Source of the DNA: an uncultured Bacteroidaceae bacterium
Lineage (GTDB): Bacteria; Bacteroidota; Bacteroidia; Bacteroidales; Bacteroidaceae
Direction of reading: 5' to 3'
Length of the DNA stretch: 64,000 nt
NCBI GenBank assembly: GCA_905235305.1
Contig: CAJOLC010000012.1
Span: forward strand, 1-64,000
Made by a program: the position numbers and the translations under genes. Shown here one piece after another: positions 1-7,920 of the stretch. The notes below the pieces were generated by a model, which worked only from the letters and a program-made list of their open reading frames with translations, made no database searches and was not told the DNA's origin. Positions within the stretch are counted from its first letter, which is position 1. The number at the start of each line of letters is the position of its first letter.

Positions 1-1
1 C

Positions 2-151
2 AGCCAGTGGAGAGAGATTCCGGAACTAAGCGGGATACCACAATATTACCTCTTCGACCGCCAGGGTCGCAAGGTCTGGGAGCAGTCAGGCTTCGGCGAT
101 GCGGTCCTCGAGGACATCAGGAAGCAGATTGACAAAGCGTTGGAACCATAG
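2..151 (+). CDS. C-terminal end of a thioredoxin-like (TlpA/AhpC-TSA type) protein, partial
   Basis: The window opens inside this gene; 49 codons remain before TAG. The translated tail contains 'PQYYLFDRQGRKVWEQ', the cis-proline strand plus beta-hairpin ('D..G.') that ends thioredoxin-fold proteins, followed by a closing amphipathic helix. In Bacteroidales such proteins are usually periplasmic thiol oxidoreductases or TlpA-like lipoproteins. The CxxC motif and signal peptide would lie upstream of the window, so redox activity cannot be judged. The fold is fairly clear; the exact subfamily is not. Confidence 0.6.
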   Translation, partial: SQWREIPELSGIPQYYLFDRQGRKVWEQSGFGDAVLEDIRKQIDKALEP

Positions 152-184
152 TTTTGCCACAAAAAAGTGGGCTCCGAGACAGGT

Positions 185-221
185 AGCGGCACATCGTCCA
201 GGGCGTTGTGCCGCTCTTTTT
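185..221 (+). terminator. Rho-independent terminator of the thioredoxin-like gene
   Basis: A perfect 9-bp stem (185-193 pairing with 207-215, AGCGGCACA/TGTGCCGCT) with a 13-nt loop is followed by a run of five T (217-221). It lies 33 nt after the stop codon at 151. Confidence 0.8.
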
Positions 222-253
222 ATGCCTTTCAGTTACTCAACTTAACAAGTCGG

Positions 254-329
254 GTTGTTTGAACATACATGTATGTGCAATTGAATGTACATGTATGTTC
301 AATTGAATATACATGTATGTGCAAACAAC
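254..329. repeat. 22-bp tandem array A1 (three units) inside an inverted repeat
   Basis: Three units of exactly 22 bp (261-282, 283-304, 305-326), each with an ACATGT-centred, alternating purine-pyrimidine core and a CAATTGAA-like linker. GTTGTTT (254-260) and AAACAAC (323-329) flank the array as inverted copies, so the whole element is close to a palindrome. The array at 49053-49118 shares the core, the linker and the GGGTTGTTT left flank. It lies between a terminator and the sigma-factor promoter. No coding potential is apparent. Confidence 0.85.
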
Positions 330-445
330 GTAGCTCGCTGTGTTGGGTTCTTAATCAGCCCAGATGGGGCAACTTCCGTTGTTAAATTTCGTTACCAACC
401 AGCAGAAATAGGGTAGGGCAGCCCGTCAAATCGCCCAAAATCCCG

Positions 446-453
446 TATCTTTG
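446..453 (+). promoter_or_regulatory. Probable -7 box of the sigma-factor operon
   Basis: TATCTTTG fits the Bacteroidetes -7 consensus TAnnTTTG, 65 nt before the chosen ATG at 518. No good TTG -33 element is seen 19-21 nt upstream, as may be expected for a regulated sigma-factor operon. Confidence 0.5.
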
Positions 454-517
454 TGTAAATTTATGCTTTCGAGGTTAGCTTTTTCTGCCTTTGAGGGGTA
501 TTATAAGTAAAGACGTG

Positions 518-994
518 ATGGAACGAGAGGCCGTAAAGAGGCTGTTCATGCAGCACTATGCACGGATGCAGAGAGTGGCGCGCACCCTGCTCTACGACGT
601 GCAGGAGAGCGAGGATGTCTGTAGTGACATCTTCGAAAGCCTGCTCCATGGCGAGACGGAACTCGTGCCGGGAACGGAGGAGCGCTACTTGATGACGAGC
701 GTCAGAAACCGTTGCCTGAAGCGACTCAGGCATGAGGCCATAGCAAGAACCAGCCCCCTCCCGACCTCCCCCGAGGGGGAGGAGAACGGGGACGAAAGGC
801 TGTCGGACATCGTGGAGTACGTCGTCGGACACCTCTCGGAACAGGACCGCCGCATCTTCAGCCTGCGTTTCACGGAGGGTTACAGCTACGACGAGATTGC
901 CGCAGCCGAAGGCATCAGCAAGGTTGCCGTGTGGAAACACCTCTCGCACGCCATCACGGAAGTCAAGAAACACTTTAATCCGAAGCGCTTATGA
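518..994 (+). CDS. ECF-type RNA polymerase sigma-70 family sigma factor
   Basis: A 158-residue extracytoplasmic-function sigma factor. Region 2 covers about residues 5-73 (LFMQHYARMQRVARTLL, then the D-rich core-binding helix). Region 4 covers about 100-150, with helix-turn-helix GYSYDEIAAAEGISKVAVWK. The linker between them (79-89) reads SPLPTSPEGEE and is a small in-frame repeat insert. The frame is open back to a TTG at 491, but ATG 518 gives the usual N terminus of the family. The stop overlaps the next gene's start by 4 nt (ATGA), which implies translational coupling with the putative anti-sigma factor. It probably directs transcription of its own operon and surface targets when released by the anti-sigma factor. 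Confidence 0.9.
   Translation: MEREAVKRLFMQHYARMQRVARTLLYDVQESEDVCSDIFESLLHGETELVPGTEERYLMTSVRNRCLKRLRHEAIARTSPLPTSPEGEENGDERLSDIVEYVVGHLSEQDRRIFSLRFTEGYSYDEIAAAEGISKVAVWKHLSHAITEVKKHFNPKRL
752..784 (+). repeat. In-frame GC-rich palindromic insert in the sigma factor
   Basis: CCCCTCCCGACCTCCCCC followed by GAGGGGGAGG forms an inverted repeat within the region 2-region 4 linker, coding for SPLPTSPEGEE. It resembles in style the inserts at 1123-1188 and 3351-3416 in the next two genes and the one at 48311-48346. Confidence 0.7.
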
Positions 995-1605
995 ACCCCT
1001 TAGACGATAAGCAACTGTTCCTGGACATGCAGGAACACCCGGAGAATTACTCCGACGAGCAGCTCGAAGCGATGATGGCAGAGCTTGACAAGGAGCCGGA
1101 TTCAGAAGCTGCGTGGCAGAAGACCCTCTCTAACTCCCCCTTAAAGGGGGAGGACTCCCTCCCTTTAAGGAAGGGTTGGGGTGGGTCTTTTCTTCGTCGC
1201 GTGGCGGCGATAATAACTGCCATCGCCTTCCTCGGCATTATGTCGCTGGCCAGCTATCGTGTCTTCTTCTATAAGACGAAAGCGGACAACAGGCCGCAGA
1301 CTACTGACTCGACGGCCGTCAAGGCTGAGCGATTCTACTACGACATACAGGACGGCGACACCATCTTCCGCTTCGAGAACATCCGCCTGGACAGCATCAT
1401 GGCCGTCGTCAGCAGGCATTACGAGCGACAGGTCATCTGGGGAGACAAGGCTCCGGCACACCTGCGACTCTTCATCACCTGCCGTACCTCGCACACGCTC
1501 AGGGAGTTTGTGGACATGATGAACATGTTCGACGGCTTCCGCATCACGCAGGACCTCGACATCCTCTACGTTGAATCGGACGAGAAGAAGGAGGGCGCGA
1601 AATGA
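991..1605 (+). CDS. Short DUF4974-type transmembrane anti-sigma factor lacking a FecR domain
   Basis: 204 residues. About 44 N-terminal cytoplasmic residues precede a repeat-encoded insert (45-66), one membrane helix (about 69-92) and a periplasmic DUF4974 domain (about 120-198; '...FRFENIRLDSIMAVV' onward). Standard Bacteroidetes FecR-like anti-sigma factors are over 300 residues with a FecR domain before DUF4974; here that domain is absent. The start overlaps the sigma gene by 4 nt and the stop overlaps the next gene by 4 nt. By family analogy it holds the sigma factor at the membrane and receives a signal from the STN domain of the partner outer-membrane protein. The role is inferred from operon order and domain. 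Confidence 0.8.
   Translation: MNPLDDKQLFLDMQEHPENYSDEQLEAMMAELDKEPDSEAAWQKTLSNSPLKGEDSLPLRKGWGGSFLRRVAAIITAIAFLGIMSLASYRVFFYKTKADNRPQTTDSTAVKAERFYYDIQDGDTIFRFENIRLDSIMAVVSRHYERQVIWGDKAPAHLRLFITCRTSHTLREFVDMMNMFDGFRITQDLDILYVESDEKKEGAK
1123..1188 (+). repeat. 66-bp in-frame repeat, copy 1 (anti-sigma gene)
   Basis: Runs ACCCTCTCTAACTCCCCC ... GGGTGGGTCT and codes for TLSNSPLKGEDSLPLRKGWG plus GS. It differs from the copy at 3351-3416 at only a few bases and contains CCCCCTTAAAGGGGG and CCCTTTAAGG palindromes. It lies immediately before the membrane helix. Confidence 0.9.
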
Positions 1606-4600
1606 AAAGGACAGTCTTATACATTATTATATATGTGTGTTTCGGACTGAGCCTCTCGGCTCGTGACCTCACGTTCCGTGGCGAATCACTTGCCTACGCA
1701 CTCGCCACCTTGCGCGACATGCAGACGGAATACACCATCAACTTCATCGCCAACGACCTCGAGACATTGCCCGTCCACACCAGCCTCAATGGTCTCTCCA
1801 TGATGGACGCAATCAAACGCCTCTGTCAGGGACAGCCCGTCAAGGTGAAAATCAAGGAGAAGCAGGTCTTCGTGCAGTACGACACACGCTACAAGCCACG
1901 CACTATCAAGCTCTCCGGCACGGTCTGCGACGCCCAGACGCGGCAGTACCTGATGGACGCGAAAGTGGAACTCCTCGCCGAAGACAGCACGCTCATCGAC
2001 TCGGTACATGCCCGACAGTCCGCCTATTACTACGACGGAAGCGGCAGGGAAGTGGATTACGACATGCCGCGCTATAGCATAGAGGTGCCCGCCTTGCCCC
2101 GCCACTACATCTTCCGCATATCGATGGACGACTACCACACTGTTTGCTATCCTTATGTAGTAGGCAATGTCGGCCGACGCGAAACGTCACGCAACGTCTC
2201 GCCCTTCTATCTGCACAAGGTTTCGAAGACCCTTCAGGAGGTGACCGTCAGGGCTTCTCGCGTCCGCTTCTACTTCAGGGGCGACACCGTCGTGTACGAT
2301 GCCAGCCAATTCCAACTGGCGGAAGGCTCGATGCTCGACGCGTTGCTGCGTCAGTTGCCTGGGGTCGAGTTCAAGAGCGATGGCAGAATCTACCACAACG
2401 GCAAGTTTGTGGACGACCTCTTGCTCAACGGCAAGGACCTCTTCCAAGGCAATCGCAAGCTCATGCTCGAGAACCTGCCGGCCTACACGGTGAAGGACGT
2501 GGCCGTCTATGACAAGCAAACCGAGGAGAATGAATGGCTTGGGCGAACCGACGAGAGCACGCAACACCACGTCATCGACGTGCGGCTGAAGCGCGAGTAC
2601 ATGGTGGGCTGGATAGCAAACATTGAGGCCGGAGCAGGACTTCGACAGGATGAGATGCCCTACCTGGCACGTCTCTTCGCCATGCGAAACGACGAGCGAT
2701 CAAACATACGCCTCTATGCCAAAGCCAACAACCTGAACGACGAAGGCTCGGGCGACATGGTCTGGGGCGACGGATGGCAGCCAGACAGGTCGGGCAAGCT
2801 GGGTCGCAACGAGATGGTCCGCGTGGATGTTAACCTGATGTCCGACGACAAGAAGCGGGATTACTTTGTCTATGCCGAGGCGCATCACAAGAAGGAATGG
2901 CAGGACACACACACCGCGACGCAGACCTTTCTGCCCAACGGCGACACCTACGACTATGCTTTCGGCAACATGAAGAACGAAGCGTGGGACGTCTCGCTGT
3001 GGAACCGCTTCATCTATAACGGCAAGCGACTACGGACTTACGCAACAGCAGATGCCCGCTACCGCTACTTCCGCAACTCTTCCGGCAGCACGTCGGCCCT
3101 CTTCTCTGCGCCAGTCGAGGTCAGCCATCAACTGCTCGACGACCTCTTCTCCCCGACATCTTCCCGTCCGAACCTGCGCGACACGCTCATCAACCGCCAG
3201 CTCCGCGAGAGCAAGGGCACGGGGCACGACATCGAGACGACTGCCTATCTGTACGAGACGCTGAAGATAAAAGGCTCGGGCGACTATATGAACTTCGGCA
3301 TCAACGGCAATTACAAGGAGAACGCACGGCAGGAGTTCAGCCGACAACAGACCCTCTCTAACTCCCCCTTAAAGGGGGAGAACTCCCTCCCTTTAAGGGA
3401 GGGCTGGGGAGGGTCTGCTGGTTCTTTGTTCCGCCACCAATACATCGACACGCCGCCTCGCAGCAGGTTCATGCTCAGGTCCTTTGTGACGTACACCTTT
3501 TCCCTGGGCGAGCATTACCGACAACTCTATATAGGAACAAGTTTTACCCACGACAATCGGCGCGAGCAGGAGAGCATCTATCGCCTCGACCGCCTGGCGA
3601 ATGCCGACTCCAGCTTCTCTAAATCCATCGACTTGCTGCCCAGTGTCGCCGAATACAGGCAGGCCTTCGACCGCACGAACAGTCATCTGGCGCATTACAT
3701 CGACAACACAAGCGACGTTTGGGCCGACTTCAAGTACGGCTTGGGGCAGAAGGAGTGGGGCCAGTTCTACCTTGATTTCAGAATTGATGCCACGCTGAAT
3801 GCGCAACGACACGCCTACGAACGAGGCAGCATCGACACCCTTCTCCACCGTTTCTCCCCGACGTTCGAGTTCAAGACAAAGCCTTGGCTCAGGACAAAGG
3901 ACGGGCATCATGCCGGATTGGAAGTGCGGGTGAGGAACGAGGCACCAGAGCTGCTGAACCATGCAGGCATCGTCGATGACACAGACCCCATGAATATCCG
4001 CATCGGCAACCCTGACCTTCGATATGCCATCCGCACCGACGCAGTCCTGGACGGCAATCTGTATTCGATGAACAAGCGTATGCACAACCGCATCGACCTC
4101 AGCTATGGCTTCACCCACAACGCGATAAGCATGGGCCAGATATACGACCGCGCGACCGGTCGACGCACGTTCATCCCCACGAATGTCAACGGCAACTGGG
4201 ACGCTTCGGCCAAGCACACCATCAACTACAGCTTTGGCGACGGCAAGAAGCACAGCGCCAGCATGGTCACGCAGTTCAGCTACAGGAACAGCGTTGACCT
4301 TTTATTCAATGAAGAAATAAGAATTAAGAATGAAGAATCCCTTGCGGAAACTACGGCGGCAGTAAATTCTTCATTCTTCATTCTTCACTCTTCATTAAGG
4401 TCTGTCGTCCGCTCCGCCACCCTTTCCTTCTCGCCTAAAGTGAGCCTCTCGCTCGGCAAACATACCCTCGGCTTCTCGTCGGACGTGGCTTGGAACCGTT
4501 ATACGAGCGACCGCTCGACGTTCCAGAGCATCTCGGCCTGGCAGTATCGCATCGGCACGAACGCCATCGTCCACCTGCCATGGAAGTTCGACCTCACCAC

Positions 4601-4868
4601 CGACCTCACGCTCTACGGACGCACGGGCTACACCGACGCGAGTCTCAACACAGCCGATGTGGTCTGGAACGCCCGCCTCGCCCGTTCGCTCTTCAAGGGC
4701 AAATGGGTCGTGATGCTTGACGGCTTCGACATCCTCGGCCAGCTCTCCAACGTCACGCGCACCGTCAATGCCCAGGGCAGAACAGAGACCTACACGGGAG
4801 TCCTGCCGCGTTACGGCCTCCTCCATGTTATCTATAAGTTCCAGAAAAAGCCCAAGAATCAGCAATAG
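1602..4868 (+). CDS. STN-domain outer-membrane beta-barrel protein (TonB-dependent-receptor-like)
   Basis: 1088 residues with signal peptide (1-20). An STN-like domain (about 21-92) is followed by a carboxypeptidase-regulatory-like domain (about 103-210) and a plug-like segment around GDTVVYDASQFQLAEGSMLD...LLLNGKDLFQGNRK (about 227-300). The rest is a long barrel of the 'outer membrane protein beta-barrel' family. In SusC- and FecA-type receptors the STN domain talks to the periplasmic end of the anti-sigma factor; here that factor is encoded just upstream with a 4-nt overlap. Two repeat inserts interrupt the barrel in frame (residues about 584-605 and 903-933), most likely in loops. No SusD partner is present. 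The ligand is unknown. Confidence 0.8.
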   Translation: MKRTVLYIIIYVCFGLSLSARDLTFRGESLAYALATLRDMQTEYTINFIANDLETLPVHTSLNGLSMMDAIKRLCQGQPVKVKIKEKQVFVQYDTRYKPRTIKLSGTVCDAQTRQYLMDAKVELLAEDSTLIDSVHARQSAYYYDGSGREVDYDMPRYSIEVPALPRHYIFRISMDDYHTVCYPYVVGNVGRRETSRNVSPFYLHKVSKTLQEVTVRASRVRFYFRGDTVVYDASQFQLAEGSMLDALLRQLPGVEFKSDGRIYHNGKFVDDLLLNGKDLFQGNRKLMLENLPAYTVKDVAVYDKQTEENEWLGRTDESTQHHVIDVRLKREYMVGWIANIEAGAGLRQDEMPYLARLFAMRNDERSNIRLYAKANNLNDEGSGDMVWGDGWQPDRSGKLGRNEMVRVDVNLMSDDKKRDYFVYAEAHHKKEWQDTHTATQTFLPNGDTYDYAFGNMKNEAWDVSLWNRFIYNGKRLRTYATADARYRYFRNSSGSTSALFSAPVEVSHQLLDDLFSPTSSRPNLRDTLINRQLRESKGTGHDIETTAYLYETLKIKGSGDYMNFGINGNYKENARQEFSRQQTLSNSPLKGENSLPLREGWGGSAGSLFRHQYIDTPPRSRFMLRSFVTYTFSLGEHYRQLYIGTSFTHDNRREQESIYRLDRLANADSSFSKSIDLLPSVAEYRQAFDRTNSHLAHYIDNTSDVWADFKYGLGQKEWGQFYLDFRIDATLNAQRHAYERGSIDTLLHRFSPTFEFKTKPWLRTKDGHHAGLEVRVRNEAPELLNHAGIVDDTDPMNIRIGNPDLRYAIRTDAVLDGNLYSMNKRMHNRIDLSYGFTHNAISMGQIYDRATGRRTFIPTNVNGNWDASAKHTINYSFGDGKKHSASMVTQFSYRNSVDLLFNEEIRIKNEESLAETTAAVNSSFFILHSSLRSVVRSATLSFSPKVSLSLGKHTLGFSSDVAWNRYTSDRSTFQSISAWQYRIGTNAIVHLPWKFDLTTDLTLYGRTGYTDASLNTADVVWNARLARSLFKGKWVVMLDGFDILGQLSNVTRTVNAQGRTETYTGVLPRYGLLHVIYKFQKKPKNQQ
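3351..3416 (+). repeat. 66-bp in-frame repeat, copy 2 (outer-membrane protein gene)
   Basis: Nearly identical to 1123-1188 (a handful of substitutions, no frame change) and codes for TLSNSPLKGENSLPLREGWG plus GS inside the beta-barrel. The two copies lie 2.2 kb apart in neighbouring genes, in the same orientation and the same reading frame. Confidence 0.9.
4308..4398 (+). repeat. In-frame AT-rich inverted-repeat insert (GAAGAAT family), copy 1
   Basis: The left arm (AATGAAGAAATAAGAATTAA...) and right arm (ATTCTTCATTCTTC...TTCATT) are inverted copies of each other around a GC-rich centre with ACTACGGCGGCAG. It adds about 31 residues (NEEIRIKNEES ... SSFFILHSSL) to the barrel protein. The same element, with a longer centre, is inside purM at 57890-57993. 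Confidence 0.9.
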
Positions 4869-4941
4869 GAGTGCGGCAGCCATTCCCGTAGCTCGCCGAA
4901 CAGCTTCATAGCCTGCTCTCCTTTCGTTCATGGCATACAAA

Positions 4942-4967
4942 AAAAGCCCGAGGTGACTCGGGCTTTT
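4942..4967. terminator. Bidirectional terminator between the outer-membrane protein gene and rny
   Basis: A perfect 11-bp stem AAAAGCCCGAG (4942-4952) / CTCGGGCTTTT (4957-4967) with a 4-nt GTGA loop. It is A-rich on the left and T-rich on the right, so it can end transcripts from both convergent genes. Confidence 0.9.
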
Positions 4968-4989
4968 GCTATAGGAAGATGCCTCGCCG

Positions 4990-6552
4990 CTACTTGGCGT
5001 AGGCGATGGAGCGTGTCTCGCGGATGACTGTAATCTTCACCTGACCGGGGTATGTCATCTCGTTCTGTATCTTTGTGGCGATATCTGTGCTCAGTTGTTC
5101 CGTCTGCTTGTCGTCAATCTTGTCGGCACCCACGATGACGCGGAGCTCTCTGCCGGCCTGGATGGCGTAGGTCTTGACCACACCTGGGTGGCTCATGGCG
5201 ATGTCTTCCAAGTCTTTGAGGCGCTTGATATAAGCCTCGACAATCTCACGACGTGCACCGGGGCGTGCACCGCTGATGGCGTCGCAGACCTGAACAATGG
5301 GGGCCAGTAGGGTGGTCATCTCCATCTCATCGTGGTGGGCACCGATGGCGTTGCATATCTCGGGCTTCTCCTTGTACTTCTCGGCCAGCTTCGCCCCATA
5401 GAGAGCGTGCGGCAGCTCGGGCTCTTCATCGGGCACTTTGCCGATGTCGTGCAGCAGTCCGGCGCGCTTTGCTTTCTTCGGGTTGAGTCCCAGCTCGCTT
5501 GCCATGACGGCACAGAGGTTGGCTGTCTCGCGAGCATGTTGCAGGAGATTCTGCCCGTAACTGCTGCGATACTTCATCTTGCCTATGATTCGAACCAGCT
5601 CGGGATGCAGTCCGTGCACACCCAGATCGATGGTGGTGCGCTTGCCCACCTCGAGTATTTCTTCCTCGATTTGCTTCTTGACCTTCGCCACAACTTCCTC
5701 GATGCGGGCAGGATGGATGCGCCCGTCGCTGACAAGCTGGTGCAGGGCCAGCCGACATATCTCGCGGCGGACGGGGTCGAAGGCGCTGATGACGATGGCC
5801 TCGGGCGTGTCGTCCACGACGATCTCGGTGCCGGTGGCAGCCTCGAGGGCACGGATGTTGCGGCCCTCGCGACCGATGATGCGGCCCTTCACCTCGTCGT
5901 TGTCAATGTGGAACACCGTCACGGAATTCTCCACAGCCGTCTCCGTAGCCACGCGCTGTATGGTCTGAATGATGATGCGCTTGGCTTCCTTGGTAGCTGT
6001 CATACGGGCATCGTCCATGATCTCGTTGATGTAGGCAGCCGCATTGGTCTTTGCTTCGTCCTTCAAAGACTCGACCAGGCGCTCGCGAGCCTCTTCGACA
6101 CTCAGGCCGGATATCTCTTCGAGCTTCGTACGCTCCTGGTTGATAAGGTCGGAGAAGCGTGTGCTCAGTTCCTCTTCCTTCTTTTCGAGCAGAGCCTGTT
6201 GCGTCTCCATGCGCTGCCGCTGGGCATCGGCTTCCTGCTTGCGGCGCGTCAGCTCGTCCTGCTTTTGGTTGAGCTGCATCTCGCGTTGCTTGATGCGGTT
6301 CTCCGACTGCTGTATTTGCTGGTTGTGCTGACGCACCTCCTTTTCGAGTTCCGTACGTTTGCTCAAGAACTTCTCTTTAACCTCAAGCAGCTTCTTCTGC
6401 TTGATGACTTCGGCCTCTTTCTCGGCATTCTCGCGTGCCTCTTCCGCAAGAGCTTTCCTCTTAGCCGGCACGGCAATGAAGTACCATATCGCTACGAGGG
6501 CAAGGAAAGCCACGACAGCGACCATTAAGGCAACTATGATATCAATTGTCAT
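4990..6552 (-). CDS. rny: Ribonuclease Y
   Basis: 520 residues, the usual length. It has an N-terminal membrane anchor (about 3-28), a long charged coiled coil (about 30-200), a KH domain ([15 protein letters not shown], about 219-233) and an HD domain ([17 protein letters not shown]). RNase Y is a membrane-anchored endoribonuclease that starts decay of many mRNAs. ATG 6552 is the first start and gives the hydrophobic anchor directly. It lies downstream of the zapA gene (54-nt gap) on the same strand and is probably co-transcribed. Confidence 0.97.
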   Translation of the reverse strand: MTIDIIVALMVAVVAFLALVAIWYFIAVPAKRKALAEEARENAEKEAEVIKQKKLLEVKEKFLSKRTELEKEVRQHNQQIQQSENRIKQREMQLNQKQDELTRRKQEADAQRQRMETQQALLEKKEEELSTRFSDLINQERTKLEEISGLSVEEARERLVESLKDEAKTNAAAYINEIMDDARMTATKEAKRIIIQTIQRVATETAVENSVTVFHIDNDEVKGRIIGREGRNIRALEAATGTEIVVDDTPEAIVISAFDPVRREICRLALHQLVSDGRIHPARIEEVVAKVKKQIEEEILEVGKRTTIDLGVHGLHPELVRIIGKMKYRSSYGQNLLQHARETANLCAVMASELGLNPKKAKRAGLLHDIGKVPDEEPELPHALYGAKLAEKYKEKPEICNAIGAHHDEMEMTTLLAPIVQVCDAISGARPGARREIVEAYIKRLKDLEDIAMSHPGVVKTYAIQAGRELRVIVGADKIDDKQTEQLSTDIATKIQNEMTYPGQVKITVIRETRSIAYAK

Positions 6553-6606
6553 GAATAATAAAAGTTAGATGAAATGTTAATATTCGGGGTCACTTACTCT
6601 TGCTTT

Positions 6607-6897
6607 TTACTTCTTGACGAGTGCGGCCTCGACTTCCGAAAGCAACGGGCGGAGAGCCTGCAGTACGGGCTCTGCATCGTAGGTGGTCTCCTGTCGCTTG
6701 CTCTGGACGGCAATGTCGAGGATAGTCATCACCAGATACATCTCCGAGTTCTGCCCTGGATAGTTGCTTGTATAGAAGCTGAACCTCTCCTTAATCAGCT
6801 TTTCGGCCTGACGATAAATGTATTCCTCGTCACGCTTGATGGTCATGGGCAATGACCAGGAGCCGAAATGGAGAGTTATTGATAAGGTGTCATCCAT
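6607..6897 (-). CDS. zapA: Cell division protein ZapA
   Basis: 96 residues. The N-terminal beta-sheet head (ITLHFGSWSLPMTIKRDEEYIYRQAEKLIKER) is followed by the long C-terminal helix (MYLVMTILDIAVQSKRQ...) that forms the ZapA tetramer. ZapA bundles FtsZ filaments at the division ring. The start lies 6 nt after the stop of the coiled-coil gene upstream. Confidence 0.9.
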   Translation of the reverse strand: MDDTLSITLHFGSWSLPMTIKRDEEYIYRQAEKLIKERFSFYTSNYPGQNSEMYLVMTILDIAVQSKRQETTYDAEPVLQALRPLLSEVEAALVKK

Positions 6898-6903
6898 AGT
6901 CTG

Positions 6904-7203
6904 TTACTGTGTTACTTTGAGCATAGAGATACACCGGTCAATATCACGCACCATCGTTCTGATACGGCCTCGCATGTCTTTGACGTCATTGTCGGCCATA
7001 TCGATGTACTTAGCCATCTTCAGACGGCTGTATTGTTTGCTGAGTTCTTCGTTCTGAATCTGGAGACTCTTTATCTCGTCAAGCTTCTCGTCAAGTTGTC
7101 TGCGCAGTCCTGCCTGCTCCTCCTGCATCTGTTTCTGCTGCAGAATAAGCTGCCTGACGCGTGTTTCCAGCTGCCTGACCAGGTTCCTTAACTCTTCATT
7201 CAT
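6904..7203 (-). CDS. Small coiled-coil protein, possible division partner of ZapA
   Basis: 99 residues, almost wholly heptad-repeat helix (MNEELRNLVRQLETRV...), with no signal peptide or membrane segment. The frame is open further upstream to 7230, but that region holds the -7 promoter box, so ATG 7203 is preferred. Its place immediately before zapA and its coiled-coil form suggest a ZapB-like or divisome scaffold role. This is inference from context; the sequence alone names no family. Confidence 0.75.
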   Translation of the reverse strand: MNEELRNLVRQLETRVRQLILQQKQMQEEQAGLRRQLDEKLDEIKSLQIQNEELSKQYSRLKMAKYIDMADNDVKDMRGRIRTMVRDIDRCISMLKVTQ

Positions 7204-7227
7204 GACGAAATAACTCAATTTCGTGGG

Positions 7228-7258
7228 CAAAGATAGTAATTTTTCTTTCTATCTGCAA
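7228..7258 (-). promoter_or_regulatory. Promoter of the coiled-coil/zapA(/rny) unit
   Basis: On the minus strand TTG (7258-7256), a 20-nt spacer and TATCTTTG (7235-7228) match the Bacteroidetes sigma-ABfr promoter exactly. It lies 25 nt before ATG 7203. Confidence 0.85.
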
Positions 7259-7260
7259 GT

Positions 7261-7887
7261 TTATTGCTCACTATTTTTCTTTGGTTCCTTTTTTGCGAGC
7301 ATTACAATCGTATGGACATACTCAGTCATCCATGGCTCTGTATAACCAAGGAGGGCTTGGTATTTCCGGACAGAGACACAGGCGCGGCGCACGCCTTCAT
7401 CCTTCCAGTCATTCTTGGTCATGACCTCATGAACTTGCTTAGCCACCATCTCGCGCAGGGCTCCTCGGAAGAAGCCTGGCAGGCGTATCTTCCATTGCAT
7501 CAGGTTGCCCATGAGCATCATAAGGTCTTGACTGAAGCCCTGGAACTGGATGAGATAGCTTTGGGCATCCTGTATCTTGCGGCAATGCTTGCGGATGCTG
7601 CCGTCAATCTCCGTAAAGAAGGAATCGCTCACATTGTAAATGCTCTGTATGAGCTTGCGGCAATGTTTCTTCTCGGCAATGCCAAGTTTGTTGTTGGCTG
7701 TAGCTACATGATAGGTTTGCTTGAAGATGCGCAGGTCGGGCAATGCCCCAAGGTTGTTGATGCCGAGCTGTGATGCCATGACAGCCTGGTAATAGACGCG
7801 GATGAGGAGCATGAAGTCTTCCATGCCGCCTACCTTTATCTGCTCTTTTCCCTTATCTCTGCCAAAGAGTTTGCTGAATATAGACAT
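7261..7887 (-). CDS. Hypothetical cytoplasmic protein, unknown function
   Basis: 208 residues. I do not recognise the family. No signal peptide or clear membrane segment is present. It is mostly helical, starting MSIFSKLFGRDKGKEQ, with a basic His/Cys-containing middle (KKHCRKLIQSI, RKHCRKIQDAQ) and a Lys-rich tail. The start lies 33 nt after the stop of the sugar transferase gene, so the two may be one transcript; the stop abuts the -33 element of the zapA promoter. Confidence 0.65.
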   Translation of the reverse strand: MSIFSKLFGRDKGKEQIKVGGMEDFMLLIRVYYQAVMASQLGINNLGALPDLRIFKQTYHVATANNKLGIAEKKHCRKLIQSIYNVSDSFFTEIDGSIRKHCRKIQDAQSYLIQFQGFSQDLMMLMGNLMQWKIRLPGFFRGALREMVAKQVHEVMTKNDWKDEGVRRACVSVRKYQALLGYTEPWMTEYVHTIVMLAKKEPKKNSEQ

Positions 7888-7920
7888 GATGCTAAATGAT
7901 TGTTTTAGGGGGTGGATACA

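Noticed and set aside
5332..6528. A 398-residue plus-strand frame opposite rny
   Set aside because: Leu/Asp-rich antisense of the RNase Y coiled coil; no start signal or recognisable domain.
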